NCBI GenBank assembly: GCA_023212695.1
Contig: JALCCG010000027.1
Span: 60,914 to 124,913, forward strand
Length of the DNA: 64,000 nt
Direction: 5' to 3'
Source: Sporisorium sorghi
Lineage: Eukaryota; Basidiomycota; Ustilaginomycetes; Ustilaginales; Ustilaginaceae
Shown: piece by piece, positions 1 through 9,523 of the stretch
Layout: each line of letters begins with the position of its first letter
How positions within the stretch are numbered: position 1 is the stretch's first letter
The notes under the pieces: generated by a model
What the model saw: only the letters and a program-made list of their open reading frames with translations
Database searches by the model: none
What the model was told of the DNA's origin: nothing
Made by a program: the position numbers and the translations under genes

Positions 1-79
1 CCAACACCATCAGATCTACGCTCATCAGTTCATCCCTACTCTATTCGATTACGAAGAGGACGACGACGACGACGACGAC

Positions 80-1111
80 ATGGGCAAGGCGAGCAAAGGC
101 GGCGGCTACTATGCCGTCCAGAAGGGCAGGCAGCAGGGCATCTATCGTACGTGGGCCGAATGCGAGGCGGCCACCAAGGGCTTTGCGGGTGCCGTCTTCA
201 AGAAGTTTGACAGTCAAGATGCTGCTCAGGCGTTCGTCAAGGGTGATGGATATGGGGCATCTTCGAGCAGCGTCAACACCAGTTCGGCTTCCAGCTCTTC
301 CCGTCCATCGTACCATCCATACGCCACCACGGCTCCATCTAGCAAAGCATCCGGCAAGAAATGGAGCAAGCAGGCGGCAGCAAAGCACGCACCCGCACCC
401 GCATCCGCTCTCGGCAAGCGCACCTCGCACCACTCGGAGCAAGCATCGACCAAACGGCCTCACCTAGACCCTGTCTTCCCCTCCTTCCCCGCAGCCGCAG
501 GAAGCTCCACTGGCAGCGCCTCGCACCGCAAAAGCATCGTCTACTGCGACGGCTCCTCGATCGGCAACGGCAAATCCGGCGCCCGCGCCGGCTGGGGCGT
601 ATTCTTCGAAGACTCGGACCTACACCACCTCAACGAATCGCGCCGCCTCCCCGGCCCCGCCCAGACCAACAACCGTGCCGAGCTCATGGCCATCATCCGC
701 GCCATCCAGCTGTGCCCCAACGACGGCCGCCAGCTCGTCATCTTCAGCGACAGCCGCTACAGCATGGACGCGGTGACCAAATGGCTGCCGGGCTGGAAGC
801 AGCGCGGCTTCAGAACGGCGACGGGCGAGGCGGTGCAGAACCAGGATCTGATCATGCTGCTGGATCGGGAGCTGGCGGGGAGGTACCCGCATCCGAAGCT
901 CGAGCATGTAAAGGGGCACAGTGGGATTGATGGAAACGAAATTGTGGACAGGATGGCGAGGTACGGCGCGAGCTTGCCGGAGGCGGATTCGGCGGATTTG
1001 GGAAGGAGGTCGACGGCGCCGGAGAGCCATGTGAGGCATGTTGATCTGGGTGGGGTGGTGACGATCAACGTGTCGGTGACGCCGACAAAGACGTCGGCGC
1101 AGATGGGCTAG
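80..1111 (+). CDS. RNH1: Ribonuclease H1 with N-terminal hybrid-binding domain
   Basis: Single-exon gene of 343 residues. Residues 1-60 look like the RNase H1 hybrid-binding (viroplasmin-like) domain: a YYAVQKGRQQGIY stretch, a conserved Trp, and a later KKFDS/AQAFV segment. A Ser/Ala/Pro-rich linker of about 90 residues follows. Residues about 152-300 form the catalytic RNase H fold. The acidic DEDD set is visible: D157 (VYCDGSS), E201 (NNRAELMA), D224 (FSDSRY) and D290 (GNEIVDRMA), with the flexible-loop His in KGHSG. The family cleaves RNA in RNA:DNA hybrids, removing R-loops and primers in nucleus and/or mitochondria. The ATG directly follows a GAC-repeat leader (66-79). It is the only copy in the local array with all catalytic residues, so it is presumably the functional one. 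Confidence 0.95.
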   Translation: MGKASKGGGYYAVQKGRQQGIYRTWAECEAATKGFAGAVFKKFDSQDAAQAFVKGDGYGASSSSVNTSSASSSSRPSYHPYATTAPSSKASGKKWSKQAAAKHAPAPASALGKRTSHHSEQASTKRPHLDPVFPSFPAAAGSSTGSASHRKSIVYCDGSSIGNGKSGARAGWGVFFEDSDLHHLNESRRLPGPAQTNNRAELMAIIRAIQLCPNDGRQLVIFSDSRYSMDAVTKWLPGWKQRGFRTATGEAVQNQDLIMLLDRELAGRYPHPKLEHVKGHSGIDGNEIVDRMARYGASLPEADSADLGRRSTAPESHVRHVDLGGVVTINVSVTPTKTSAQMG

Positions 1112-1437
1112 CTGTAGAGCAGACAATGGCTAGAAACTTGTCAGATCTCTGAGGCAGGCGCTTCATCCAGTGAGGTCTTTACCGAGGAGAAGCTCATTCG
1201 AAATGGTGTTCGTGAATCTCGCTGAAGCGAGTGCATGTGTAGATCAAGTGGACGTGCGACGAGCACAACAGCGTGAAGTTTGCGCGAGGACGAGACGATC
1301 TGCCGTCGACAGTAGAATTCCGCAGGCGTCGATGTCGGTCCCCCGACGATGAGGACCCTATTTGAGTCGAGACTCGTGCGGCTTTCTTGCTCTTGCAGCT
1401 AGGGCAAATCTGCAGTCTGAGCTCTAAATTTTTTTTT
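1112..1437. other. Spacer between RNH1 and its first decayed copy
   Basis: No coding sequence is supported. A T-run (1430-1437) directly precedes the point where homology to the RNase H catalytic domain starts. A TTGCAG acceptor-like site lies just upstream (about 1392-1397), so the next copy might once have been a downstream exon. I saw no matching upstream exon. Confidence 0.5.
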
Positions 1438-1899
1438 GTCTGGGGGGCCAGAAGCGGCTCTTGCCTCGGCAACGGTAAATCGTGGGCACAAGCTGGCTGG
1501 GCGGTCTGGTGTCCAGATCCGCAGCTGGACCACCTCATCGAGTCCGGCCCTTTGGAAGGGTATGAGCAAACCAACAACCGTGCCGAGCTCACGGCGCTCA
1601 TCAAGGCTGCCTGGGCTACTCGACTCGAGTCTCGTCGGGTGGTCATCTTCTCCGACAGCAAGTATGCCATCGACTGCGTAGGCAGACACCTGCCCAAGAG
1701 GAGAGACAACGGCTTTATCAACACCAGGGGCTTTCCTGTCGCAAATCAGGACTTGATCGAGCAACTCGACAATGCATTGAGCTGGCACTCTCGTCCTCCC
1801 GTCCTTCAATACATCAAGGCCCATGCCGGTCACGAGGGTAACGAGATTGCCGATCGAATGGCCAAGAAAGCTTGCCAGGGCGACTACCATAGGTATTAA
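1438..1899 (+). pseudogene. RNase H domain copy 2, first catalytic Asp lost
   Basis: About 150 codons open in one frame align with the catalytic domain of RNH1: GNGKS, a Trp, then TNNRAELTAL, IFSDSKYAID, ANQDLIEQL and HEGNEIADRMAKK. The catalytic Glu and last two Asp are kept. The first Asp (YCDGSS in RNH1) is a Ser here (codon 1453-1455). There is no in-frame ATG before the domain and no hybrid-binding domain. It is called a pseudogene, although a spliced gene with an undetected first exon cannot be excluded. It stops at TAA 1897-1899. It is a tandem duplicate of the 80-1111 gene. Confidence 0.8.
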
Positions 1900-2436
1900 C
1901 GATGCTCAGCTTATCGATCGAAATTGCATGTATCATTCGAACGATTGGGTCAAGAGACTGCGAGTCAAGTCGCCCTAAGCGGGCTATCCGGCATCTTTGT
2001 GCGGAAATGACGGGTCGACCCTGTACAGGGGCAGAAAGTTCGAATGCGAGCGAGATCGTCGAAGAGCTGCAGAAGCTATCGGACTCAGACCGAATCGCAG
2101 CTCAGAACATCGGAGCTGCCGACAAGCCTGGACGCTTCGATCCGCAGAGACTCGGGTCACCCGCTCTTGCAGCAGCAGCAACAAGGCAAGTCACCTCCGA
2201 GGTATTCATTTTGGGCAAACAGAACCGACGGCGGCTTCCCGAATGCCACCAAGTACTGCCAGTGTTCCCGTAGATCAATGCTGTTGGCTCGTGGCATGTA
2301 TGCAGTTCGAGCGTCACTTTGTCCTGTTGCAGGGGGCGTGTCTATTTCTGCACGATCACAAAGTGACAGCCACAGCCGTGTGACAGCAGCGAATTGTGCA
2401 GATCTGCAGGCGTCCTCGAGGTCTTCACTCTTCCGC
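1900..2436. other. Spacer between RNase H copies 2 and 3
   Basis: No recognisable gene. An ATG at 2044 opens a frame that runs through this spacer into copy 3, but the added N-terminal sequence (about 130 residues, Ser/Arg-rich) resembles no domain I know. The stretch after the copy 2 stop has weak similarity to sequence near 3160-3205, perhaps another trace of the duplicated block. Confidence 0.4.
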
Positions 2437-2751
2437 TTCTGCAGCGGCAACTGCAGCAACCGCGCCGCATTGATGGCTGTCCTTCGTGCTATCCAGCTCG
2501 CCCCGGACGACGGTCGTCAACTCGTCATCTTCACCGAAAGCCAGTACGTCACCGACACCATGCAAGCAAGGCTGATCAAATGGATGTACGACGGCTGCAG
2601 TGCTGTTGCGAACCACGATCTCATCGAGGCGGCCCATTTGGCACTCTTCTATCATATTCCTCGTCCTATTCTTCTGCATGTCGAGGCACACGCCGCGGGC
2701 CACGAGGGAAACGAGATCGCAAATCGCATGGCCAACGCTGCTTGCGACTAA
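2437..2751 (+). pseudogene. RNase H domain copy 3, three catalytic residues replaced
   Basis: The homology begins inside the domain and runs to a TAA at 2749-2751. Motifs are shifted versions of those in RNH1: NRAALMAV (catalytic Glu to Ala), VIFTESQY (Asp to Glu), NHDLIEAA, and HEGNEIANRMA (last Asp to Asn). The first catalytic segment is absent. The frame is nevertheless open from an ATG at 2044 (235 codons), so a protein could be made, but no RNase H activity is expected. It is most simply a decaying tandem duplicate; a non-catalytic hybrid-binding role is the alternative. Confidence 0.8.
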
Positions 2752-2828
2752 CATGCAAATCAATGGGATCAGTACGCGGACGTCAGCTCAGCCTGACTCG
2801 TAAAGCGCGACGCCCGAGCTGCGTACGA

Positions 2829-2975
2829 GATAGCAGCGCAAAAGTGTCAAGATCTTATTGCACGTCAGAGTCGAAGTATCACCGTCAGCGTTGAGGCCCA
2901 TGCCGATCACGAGGGTAACGAGATTGTCGATTGAATGGCCAAGAAGGTTTGCAAGAGACATTACTGCTAGTATCT
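2829..2975 (+). pseudogene. RNase H domain copy 4, short remnant with stop codon
   Basis: In one frame the region reads CQDLIARQ, a short unmatched stretch, then VEAHADHEGNEIVD, a TGA stop (2932-2934), then MAKKVCK. This matches the NQDLIEQL ... KAHAGHEGNEIADRMAKK tail of copy 2, with an internal deletion of a few codons. The stop corresponds to the CGA (Arg) codon of copy 2, a single C-to-T change. It is too short and interrupted to encode a product. Confidence 0.8.
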
Positions 2976-3560
2976 AGAAGTTCAGCGTTCTGACGTTTTC
3001 ACGACTCGGATCGACTTGAAGTCTGGCGGCTTGCTTCGAGATGTAGAAAACCTTGTTAATTTGGCTTGCGAGCCAACAATGATTGCTTCGATCACTCTCG
3101 GACAACGTCGTCGGAGCAAATGGACTGGTCATGGCGTGCACAAGTAGCTTCTTTCGACTGATCAATTGCATACAGCCTTCGAATGATGGGGATTCAAGGA
3201 CCGCAGATCTAGTCGTCCCTATGTGCTGTGTTGATGGGTCGGCATCGGATCAGAGTGCAGGGTGTGCCAGAAGAGAGCCAGAACTCTCTTCTAGGAACAA
3301 AGGGGAGAGTTGAATTGGTGATCCGACGCCTCATTTCTTCATGGTCGTGCGACTTTTGAACGATAACTCTAGCATGGTCACATGAAGGTCAACCTTAAGT
3401 TAAAGGGACAGCCACGGTCGTGCGCAGCGGTCCTTCCCTAGTCAACATCCGAGACGAGAAGGGCGCAGTAGCGGCCGCCCGCTAGATTGATGTCACATGA
3501 AACTCGCTGCTCGACTGAAAGTCTACAGACAAAGAGGCCTGCTTACACGCGTCGCTCTCG
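2976..3560. other. Spacer between RNase H copies 4 and 5
   Basis: No gene or domain recognised. Short open frames exist but have no recognisable content. Confidence 0.4.
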
Positions 3561-3567
3561 TATATAT
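3561..3567 (+). promoter_or_regulatory. TATA-like box ahead of RNase H copy 5
   Basis: TATATAT lies 128 nt before an ATG at 3695. A pyrimidine-rich leader lies between, the usual layout of a fungal core promoter. Copy 5 may have been, or may still be, transcribed. This rests on position and composition only. Confidence 0.35.
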
Positions 3568-3694
3568 CTGCTGGCGAATCCTCGCGCTGGTCAGAGACCT
3601 CCCTTCTCCATATACTACCACTTCGAAGACGCCTTTCCACCTCCTATTCCCTAGCCTTCAAACAGACTTGTGTCTCAAGTCAAAGACCCCAAAG

Positions 3695-4131
3695 ATGCGA
3701 TCCTCCGGCTCACGCCAGGGTCCTATGGTGTTTCTCGAAGACCACATCTATGTGTGGTGTGGTTCCTCCACCGTCCACGTCGGAACACCTGACATACGAT
3801 CGACCTATACGGGGTTTTTTTTTTTGGCCATTCAACCGAGCTCTCGGAGCTCAATGAAACCGGCAACCTTGACGAAAAGCCGACTGAGAACCGCGCTCAA
3901 CTCTTTGCACTCGTCCGTGCAGCAGAGCTAGCCCCCAAGGACGGCCGTCAAGTCGACCTCCTTTCCTCCAGCGAGTATTCCATCAACTGTGCGGGCAAGT
4001 GGATGGACAGGTGGAAGGTCAACGGCTGGAAGACAGGAAATGGAAAGCCGGTGGCTAATCAGGACCTCATCGTGAGGCTCGAACTTGCACTGAACCAGCA
4101 CAACCCTCGCCCCTTGCTTAAGCGCATGTAG
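3695..4131 (+). pseudogene. RNase H domain copy 5, frameshifted in a T-tract
   Basis: An ATG at 3695 opens a frame reading HIYVWCGSS at 3743, corresponding to SIVYCDGSS of RNH1 with the catalytic Asp missing. The frame continues to an 11-nt T-run (3815-3825), aligned with the GVFF codons. Beyond it homology resumes in another frame: ELSELNETGNL, ENRAQLFAL (Glu to Gln), DGRQVDLLSSSEY (Asp to Ser), GKWMDRWKVNGWKTG, ANQDLIVRL. It then ends at a TAG (4129-4131) before the last catalytic Asp. All catalytic positions are lost or absent. The T-tract shift is probably replication slippage. Confidence 0.8.
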
Positions 4132-4254
4132 GAACGAGGTTGCTGTTCAACCGGCCAGAGAATCTTCCGGCAGGTACAATCCGTCCATGTAGCAATCGTG
4201 CTCGCACAGAACCCGACACGAAAGTCAGCTACGGCAAAGCTCAAACCGCTTCAT

Positions 4255-4320
4255 GATAGCAGCGCAAATTGTCAAGATCGTATTGCACGTCAAATTCGAA
4301 AAACATCGCCATCAATCTTG
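4255..4320 (+). repeat. RNase H array fragment, repeat of 2829-2893
   Basis: The bases from GATAGCAGCGCAAA onward match 2829-2893 closely, through a TGTCAAGATC core and a TATTGCACGTCA core. In translation it reads ANCQDRIARQ, against CQDLIARQ in copy 4. It is the most distal recognisable trace of the array and lies just beyond the 3' end of the next (convergent) gene. Confidence 0.65.
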
Positions 4321-4376
4321 TATCGTTATAGACTTGAAAGTGAGAACACAGCGTCTGCCCGCGGGAGGGAGGATCT

Positions 4377-5158
4377 CTACGAAGTGACGACGAGAATCGT
4401 AAACGCAGCGATGACAGCGATGAAAAGCAAATCGTTCAACACCATCGACGCCCTTACACCGGCGTTCGGGTGCTGTACAGGTTGGAAGCTGCCAAACGAC
4501 GACGAAGAGCCGTCGAGACGCGGGACAGCGCCGTTGTCCTTGCCATCATGCGTGGCGGTCGTGTTGGTGGGCTGGTCGTCTTTGTCCTGCGGAGGCAGAA
4601 CAATGCCTGGAGTTTGCAGGTAGGGCTGGATTTCGCTCGGGATGCTGGTTTGGCCTGAGGCTGGATCGGGAGCGGTGCCCTTTGGCTTGATGACGAATTG
4701 GGACGAGGTGTAGAGCACTTTGTTCTCTGTACTCGGTGGCGACCCAAACACGCGAATGTCATCAGTATTTAAATCGCGATATTTTCTTGCAGGATAAATT
4801 CCCATAGCGGCTCCAACTTACGCTTGTGATCGTACTGGCTCGCATTGACAAACAGCAACGAGTACCCACTCGCCGCCGTCAGACACGGGATATACACCAT
4901 CGCCGCATTATCCGTTCCCTGCAGAGCGTTGCCGATCTCAAAGTCGTCGTTGAGCAGCGTCTTGTTGGCGTTGGTGAGCATGATGGTGACGGTGCGTGGG
5001 TCAGTTGTGCCGCTCTTCCATGTCATGTTGTTCCAGCCGCACGCGACCCAGTAGTCGGCGGGGCCGGGGAAGGTGAGATCGAAGGCGAGGGTTGTGGTGG
5101 CGACGGAGAGGAGGGTGAGCAGGCGAATGATGCTCGTGAGGGAGGTGTTGCGCGACAT
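4377..5158 (-). CDS. GPI-anchored Kre9/Knh1-like cell-surface protein
   Basis: Two exons: 5158-4822 and 4726-4377, with a 95-nt intron (GTAAGT donor, TACAG acceptor) joining phase 1 to give YDHK-Q-NKVLY; 228 residues in total. Residues 1-25 form a signal peptide (SIIRLLTLLSVATTTLA). Residues about 26-125 resemble the Ser/Thr-rich GPI-anchored (Kre9/Knh1 N-terminal, PF10342) domain: FPGPADYWVACGWNNMTW, then VTIMLTNAN and YSLLFVNAS. A Pro/Thr-rich stalk and a C-terminal hydrophobic segment (LLFIAVIAAFTILVV) suggest a GPI-attachment signal. The family is extracellular and linked to beta-1,6-glucan or wall organisation; the exact role here is unknown. It is transcribed toward the RNase H array. 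Confidence 0.85.
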
Positions 5159-5255
5159 GGTGGTGAGGTAAGAGATATGAAAGGAGGGTGTTTAGGAGAA
5201 GAGAGAGGGTCGAGATTGCAGAGTCCAGAGAGGGAAGGCAATTAAACAAGTGTCC

Positions 5256-5262
5256 TTTATAT
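5256..5262 (-). promoter_or_regulatory. TATA box of the GPI-anchored protein gene
   Basis: ATATAAA on the minus strand, about 98 nt upstream of the ATG at 5158. Position and sequence fit a core-promoter TATA element. Confidence 0.5.
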
Positions 5263-6255
5263 CTTCGAGGCCTCACCACGCAGCGAAGTGGGTTTTGTCG
5301 CAGCACAGCTCCCTTTTCTCGAGAGGCGTGTGTGTCACACTAACTTATACAACACATTTGCCACCCCCATCCGCGTTTCGTCGGTCACTTTCATCCAAAT
5401 CTCATCAACTCGCGGTTGTTGCTATCCGCACCACACTCTCAGGTCACAAGCCTCGTATCACAGCAAGGCACACACCGTCACTGGATACAAGCACGCCGTC
5501 CCTGGATTCCGAACACATTGCAAGGCTGAGCACATGCACGACGACATGCGCGTACATGACCAACCCACCTTTTTCCTGCTGGATCGAGTGAAGCAAAGTC
5601 GCCACCAAACGTGACAAGCCGCGTTTCGCTTTCGACTCGATAGACTTTTGACCTCATATCAAGCAGCCACCCGATGAACAGAATCAAACGCAATTTGGGT
5701 GCCATGACCGGAGCACAAGCCGTGCGGGCCCCCAGCGCTAATCCACACACGAACCTTCTCGACGAGGCTCGAGCGGCGCCAAGGGCCTGTCTCGACACCG
5801 ACATCAACAGACAGACAACCTTTCTGCACCTCACCAAAGAGATGCAGAGGCGAACTGAACCTCTTCATCTCTGCGCATAGGGGGCTTGCAGGAGCACATT
5901 CGAATGAAGCGAGGAGCGTCAACATGCGGACGTTGCGGCGAGAGGTTCCGGCTTGGCAGGTATGGCTTTTTTTTTTTTTCGACAGTGTTAGAGTTGGACA
6001 GAGTTGATGGAGAAGGCGTCGAAAAAAAAAACAAGAGGGCTCACGTGATGCAGCTTTTTGATGAGAAGCTTTGGGAAATTTTGAGGCAGCCGGACCCTTG
6101 GAACTTTTTTTGCAACTCCACCTTTGCACCTTCCATTCCCCTCGACGACGACGACGACGACGACGCCACCGCACAGCACAGCATCAACCGCACGACCTTC
6201 AAACCTCACCTCTTTATCGCCTTGAGACCGGCCGCACAAGCGCATCTCTACCACA
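5263..6255. other. Divergent intergenic region, GPI protein and TRM112
   Basis: About 1 kb without a supportable gene. It holds T- and A-runs near 5967-5978 and 6022-6031 and a (GAC)n microsatellite at about 6140-6163, shortly before the TRM112 start. It presumably contains both promoters. Confidence 0.5.
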
Positions 6256-6775
6256 ATGCGTCTCCTCACACACAACCTCCTCGCATGCCACGCCAAGGCA
6301 TGTCAGACGACATCGAACAACTTCCCGCTCATCCTCAAAGACGTGCAGCTCGAGCTGATCGAGGCGGAACCCAACGAGACATTTATCAAAGGTTTCCTGC
6401 CTAAACTCGACTGGCCGGCGCTGGTCAAGACCGCGAGAAGCTTGGGGGACACGTCGTTGCCAGACCAAGGGCCGGACGCGTCGCAGCCGCTGGAGGACGA
6501 GGCGTTGGTCAAGTTGTTACACCATGTTCTACTCGAGGTGAGTTGATTCTACACTTCTGGAACGCTGCTGCTGTGCAGTGATGACAAGGGTGGCGCGGGA
6601 TGAAAGAGGTAGATTGGAGAGAAAGACTGATCAGAGAGCGTTGCCTTTGTTCGTTGATTACTTGCAGATTCACGTCGTGGAAGGCCAAATGATCTGCCCC
6701 AACTGCCAACACATCTACCAGATCCGCAGCGGAATTCCAAATATGCTGCTGGCCGAACACGAGATTGGAAAGTGA
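6256..6775 (+). CDS. TRM112: TRM112, zinc-binding activator of methyltransferases
   Basis: Two exons: 6256-6537 and 6668-6775, phase 0, with a 130-nt intron (GTGAGT donor, TTGCAG acceptor); 129 residues, the normal family length. It begins MRLLTHNLLAC, has LPKLDWPALV and LLHHVLLE in the middle, and ends VVEGQMICPNC ... GIPNMLLAEHEIG. The four zinc ligands are visible: C11, C16, C104 and C107. In yeast TRM112 is the obligate partner of Trm9 and Trm11 (tRNA), Bud23 (18S rRNA) and Mtq2 (eRF1 glutamine methylation), acting in cytosol and nucleus. All features fit an intact gene. Confidence 0.95.
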
Positions 6776-7568
6776 TGCCGCGCTCGCTTTCACTGGATGC
6801 AACCGCTGGTCAAGTGTAGGGCCAGGTAAAGACGAGACTGGGGCCTGCACTCGACCGGACTGGTGGCTGCAAGCCGCTCATCACATGCGCTTTCGCCACG
6901 ACTCAATTTTCACCCTGTATTTGTACCGATTCTCTGTTGATCAAGCCATTTGATTGAAAATCAGCCTCAGAGCTACGACCTATGTGTCCAGTGCAGGTGT
7001 GCAATTGGTTTCTGAAGGCAACTGCATGTCTCATAGCGTGCTGGACGCTCGCCGTCGAGGCTAAGTATAGACATTGTGGCCCCATTCGCCAGCTCTTGAG
7101 GTGTGGTCGTTGTCGAGTTCGTCTGTTGCGAGTGAAGATGTCGGGCCACAGATCGATCGGGCTTGTGCCCAAAATGTCCCGATTCCGCTTGACCCCTTGA
7201 CAGCCACGCGTTGACGCAGTGACCATCACGCTAAAAATCCGAAGCTGAAACTGGCGAGATCAACACAGACACCCGCTTCCTCCTCCACTCAACGCACACC
7301 TCGACGTTCTCGACTGTCATCCATCACATTCACCAACGCTCGACTCGGATTAGGACGCCGAACGATCGCATCGACGACACTTGCAGCTAGGTAGCTCAAA
7401 ATATCCATCCGGCCCCACACTCTACACCACGGCGCTGCACAATTTGTCGACCACAATCTGGGACCGTCATCACATCCGCATCACGCTAGCCAGCCAGCAA
7501 TCTTCCCCGCAACATCCACCTCGAGCAGGCTTTCGTGCTGCCGAAAGCTTGGCTGAGCCCATACCACA
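6776..7568. other. Intergenic region before VPS26
   Basis: 793 nt with no recognised gene. The last 300 nt are rich in CA/TC and likely hold the VPS26 leader. Confidence 0.45.
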
Positions 7569-8738
7569 ATGGCGTCATTCTTCTCGTTCTCGTCACCAGT
7601 CGACGTCGACGTGCGTCTCGACGGCGAAGATGCACGCAAGCAGGTGGAGATCAAGATGGACAAGGCGGGCAAGGAAAAGTGTCCCATCTACTTTGACGGC
7701 GAGAGCGTCAAAGGGTCTGTATCGGTGCGCGTAAGAGACGGCAAGAAGCTCGTGCACGAAGGCATCAAGATCGAGTTTGTTGGCAGCATAGGTGAGTTTT
7801 GCCCCTCGACGCTGTGGAGCAGCGAAGCAGTCAGAGAGTCGTTGGACTGACGTGGTTCCTTCGGAGTGGGCACACAGAGATGTTCTACGACCGCGGCAAC
7901 CACTACGAGTTCCTCTCGCTGGTACAGGAGCTCGCGTCACCGGGCGAGATGCGCGCCGCGCAAAACTTTGACTTTGAGTTCAAGAACGTCGAGAAGCAGT
8001 ACGAGAGCTATAACGGCATCAACGTCAAACTTAGGTGCGTTCTCTTTCCCTCCCTCTTTGAAAAAAAAAAAGAAAAAAAAAAAAAAAAAAAAAAAAAAGA
8101 AAAAAGAAAGGCTTTGCTGACCTGGTTTTGCTGATGGCAGGTACTATATCCGGGTGACGATATCGAGGCGGCTGACGGACGTGGTCAAGGAGCGCGACAT
8201 CTGGGTGCACTCGTACCGCATGCCTCCCGACTCGAACAACGCGATCAAGATGGAGGTGGGCATCGAGGACTGCCTGCACATCGAGTTTGAGTATAACAAG
8301 TCCAAGTGAGTCCACCTTCCCCGCCACACAGTTCCCACCGCGTGCTCACCCATTGCCCTTCTTTCTTTTGCGCTGCGTCGCTGCAGATACCACCTGAAGG
8401 ACGTGATCGTGGGCAAAATCTACTTCCTGCTCGTGCGCATCAAGATCAAACACATGGAGCTCTCGATCATCCGCCGCGAAACCACGGGCGCCGCGCCCAA
8501 CCAGTACAACGAGTCCGAGACCATCACCAAGTTCGAGATCATGGACGGTGCACCGGTCCGTGGCGAGACGATTCCCATCCGCCTGTTCCTGGGCGGGTTC
8601 GAGCTGACACCGACGTTCAGGGATGTGAACAAGAAGTTTTCGACAAGGTATTATTTGAATCTCGTGCTGATCGACGAGGAGAACAGGCGGTACTTCAAGC
8701 AGCAGGAGATCACGGTGTTTAGGATCCCGGAGAACTGA
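7569..8738 (+). CDS. VPS26: VPS26, retromer core subunit
   Basis: Four exons: 7569-7791, 7878-8034, 8141-8305 and 8387-8738. They join in frame to 298 residues, all introns having GT-AG ends. The sequence follows VPS26 along its whole length: FFSFSSPVDVDVRLDG, then FYDRGNHYEFLSLVQEL, VTISRRLTDVVKE, KMEVGIEDCLHIEFEYNKSK, YHLKDVIVGKIYFLLVRIK, FEIMDGAPVRGE, GGFELTPTFRDVNKKFSTRY and VLIDEENRRYFKQQEI. VPS26 is the arrestin-fold subunit of retromer, which recycles cargo from endosome to Golgi with VPS35 and VPS29. Intron 2 carries a long A-rich tract. The C-terminus ends right after the second arrestin lobe. Confidence 0.97.
8060..8106 (+). repeat. Poly-A-rich tract in VPS26 intron 2
   Basis: About 47 nt that are almost all A with a few G, lying between the donor at 8035 and the acceptor ending at 8140. 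It is probably slippage-prone. It replaces the usual pyrimidine tract in the middle of the intron but leaves both splice sites intact. Confidence 0.8.
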
Positions 8739-9523
8739 CGGGGCGGAGTGGAAGGTGGCGCAACGAACGAAACATACCCTGTGCACGGTTGTGGTGGTGT
8801 GGATGGATCTGTGCGTGTGTGTGCAGATGTGGTCTGAGAAGCGGATAGGTGAGCGGCGTTCGGACCTGGCATACGGATGAGCGATCCAGATGTAGGACAG
8901 GGGCACGAGCCGCCTGCGTTCCTCTGGCACACATGATACGCTGCTCAGGTACGCTCGTCCACTCTCTGCCCTGCTCGGCTCAGCCAGGCGTTCTCATGCT
9001 TCTGAGCATCGGTAGACTGGAGCTCGTTTCGATATGGCAGTTGACCCCAAGCCCGGGCCTTGCTCGTTTCACTTGTTTCAGACAAAGAGATCCCGGCGGT
9101 CGGATCGAGATGAAGTTGGCCTTCAACCGCCAGTGCGCCAGCCGCAGCGGCAAAGGAACGACAGTCGCTCAGGCCTGGTTGCATTTCCGGCATCTGTAAA
9201 CAGATCCGACGTTGAAGCACCGACGTCCAAACGAAGCGACCTGGCCACGCTTTCATCCATGACGACGTTCCTCTCGTGCCGTCTTCACGTCTTCCTAGCG
9301 ATCTGTGCACTGCTTTTGCAGCACAAACAGGGCCGTGCTGCAGACCAGGGCATGGAGCTTGGGTGTTGACCTGACTGTGCTCTGCAGGCGTTAGACCGGC
9401 GCTGCAGTGCTCGAGAGAGCTCACGTCCCGTTGTGCGAGGGCAGGGGTATATAGTCAGAGCGGTCTCGTCCGATTGTGAGCAGTTCTTTCCCGCTGATTC
9501 TCTTTTGTTTCTGTAGTGTGGCC
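8739..9523. other. Intergenic region after VPS26
   Basis: 785 nt. No gene recognised; it contains the TATA box for the next gene near its right end. Confidence 0.45.
9448..9454 (+). promoter_or_regulatory. TATA box of the disordered-protein gene
   Basis: TATATAG, 70-76 nt upstream of the ATG at 9524, with the pyrimidine-rich stretch typical of a fungal leader between them. Confidence 0.5.

Noticed and set aside
1438..4131. RNase H copies as parts of LTR or LINE retrotransposons
   Set aside because: No reverse transcriptase, integrase or LTR nearby, and the motifs and spacing follow the neighbouring cellular RNH1.
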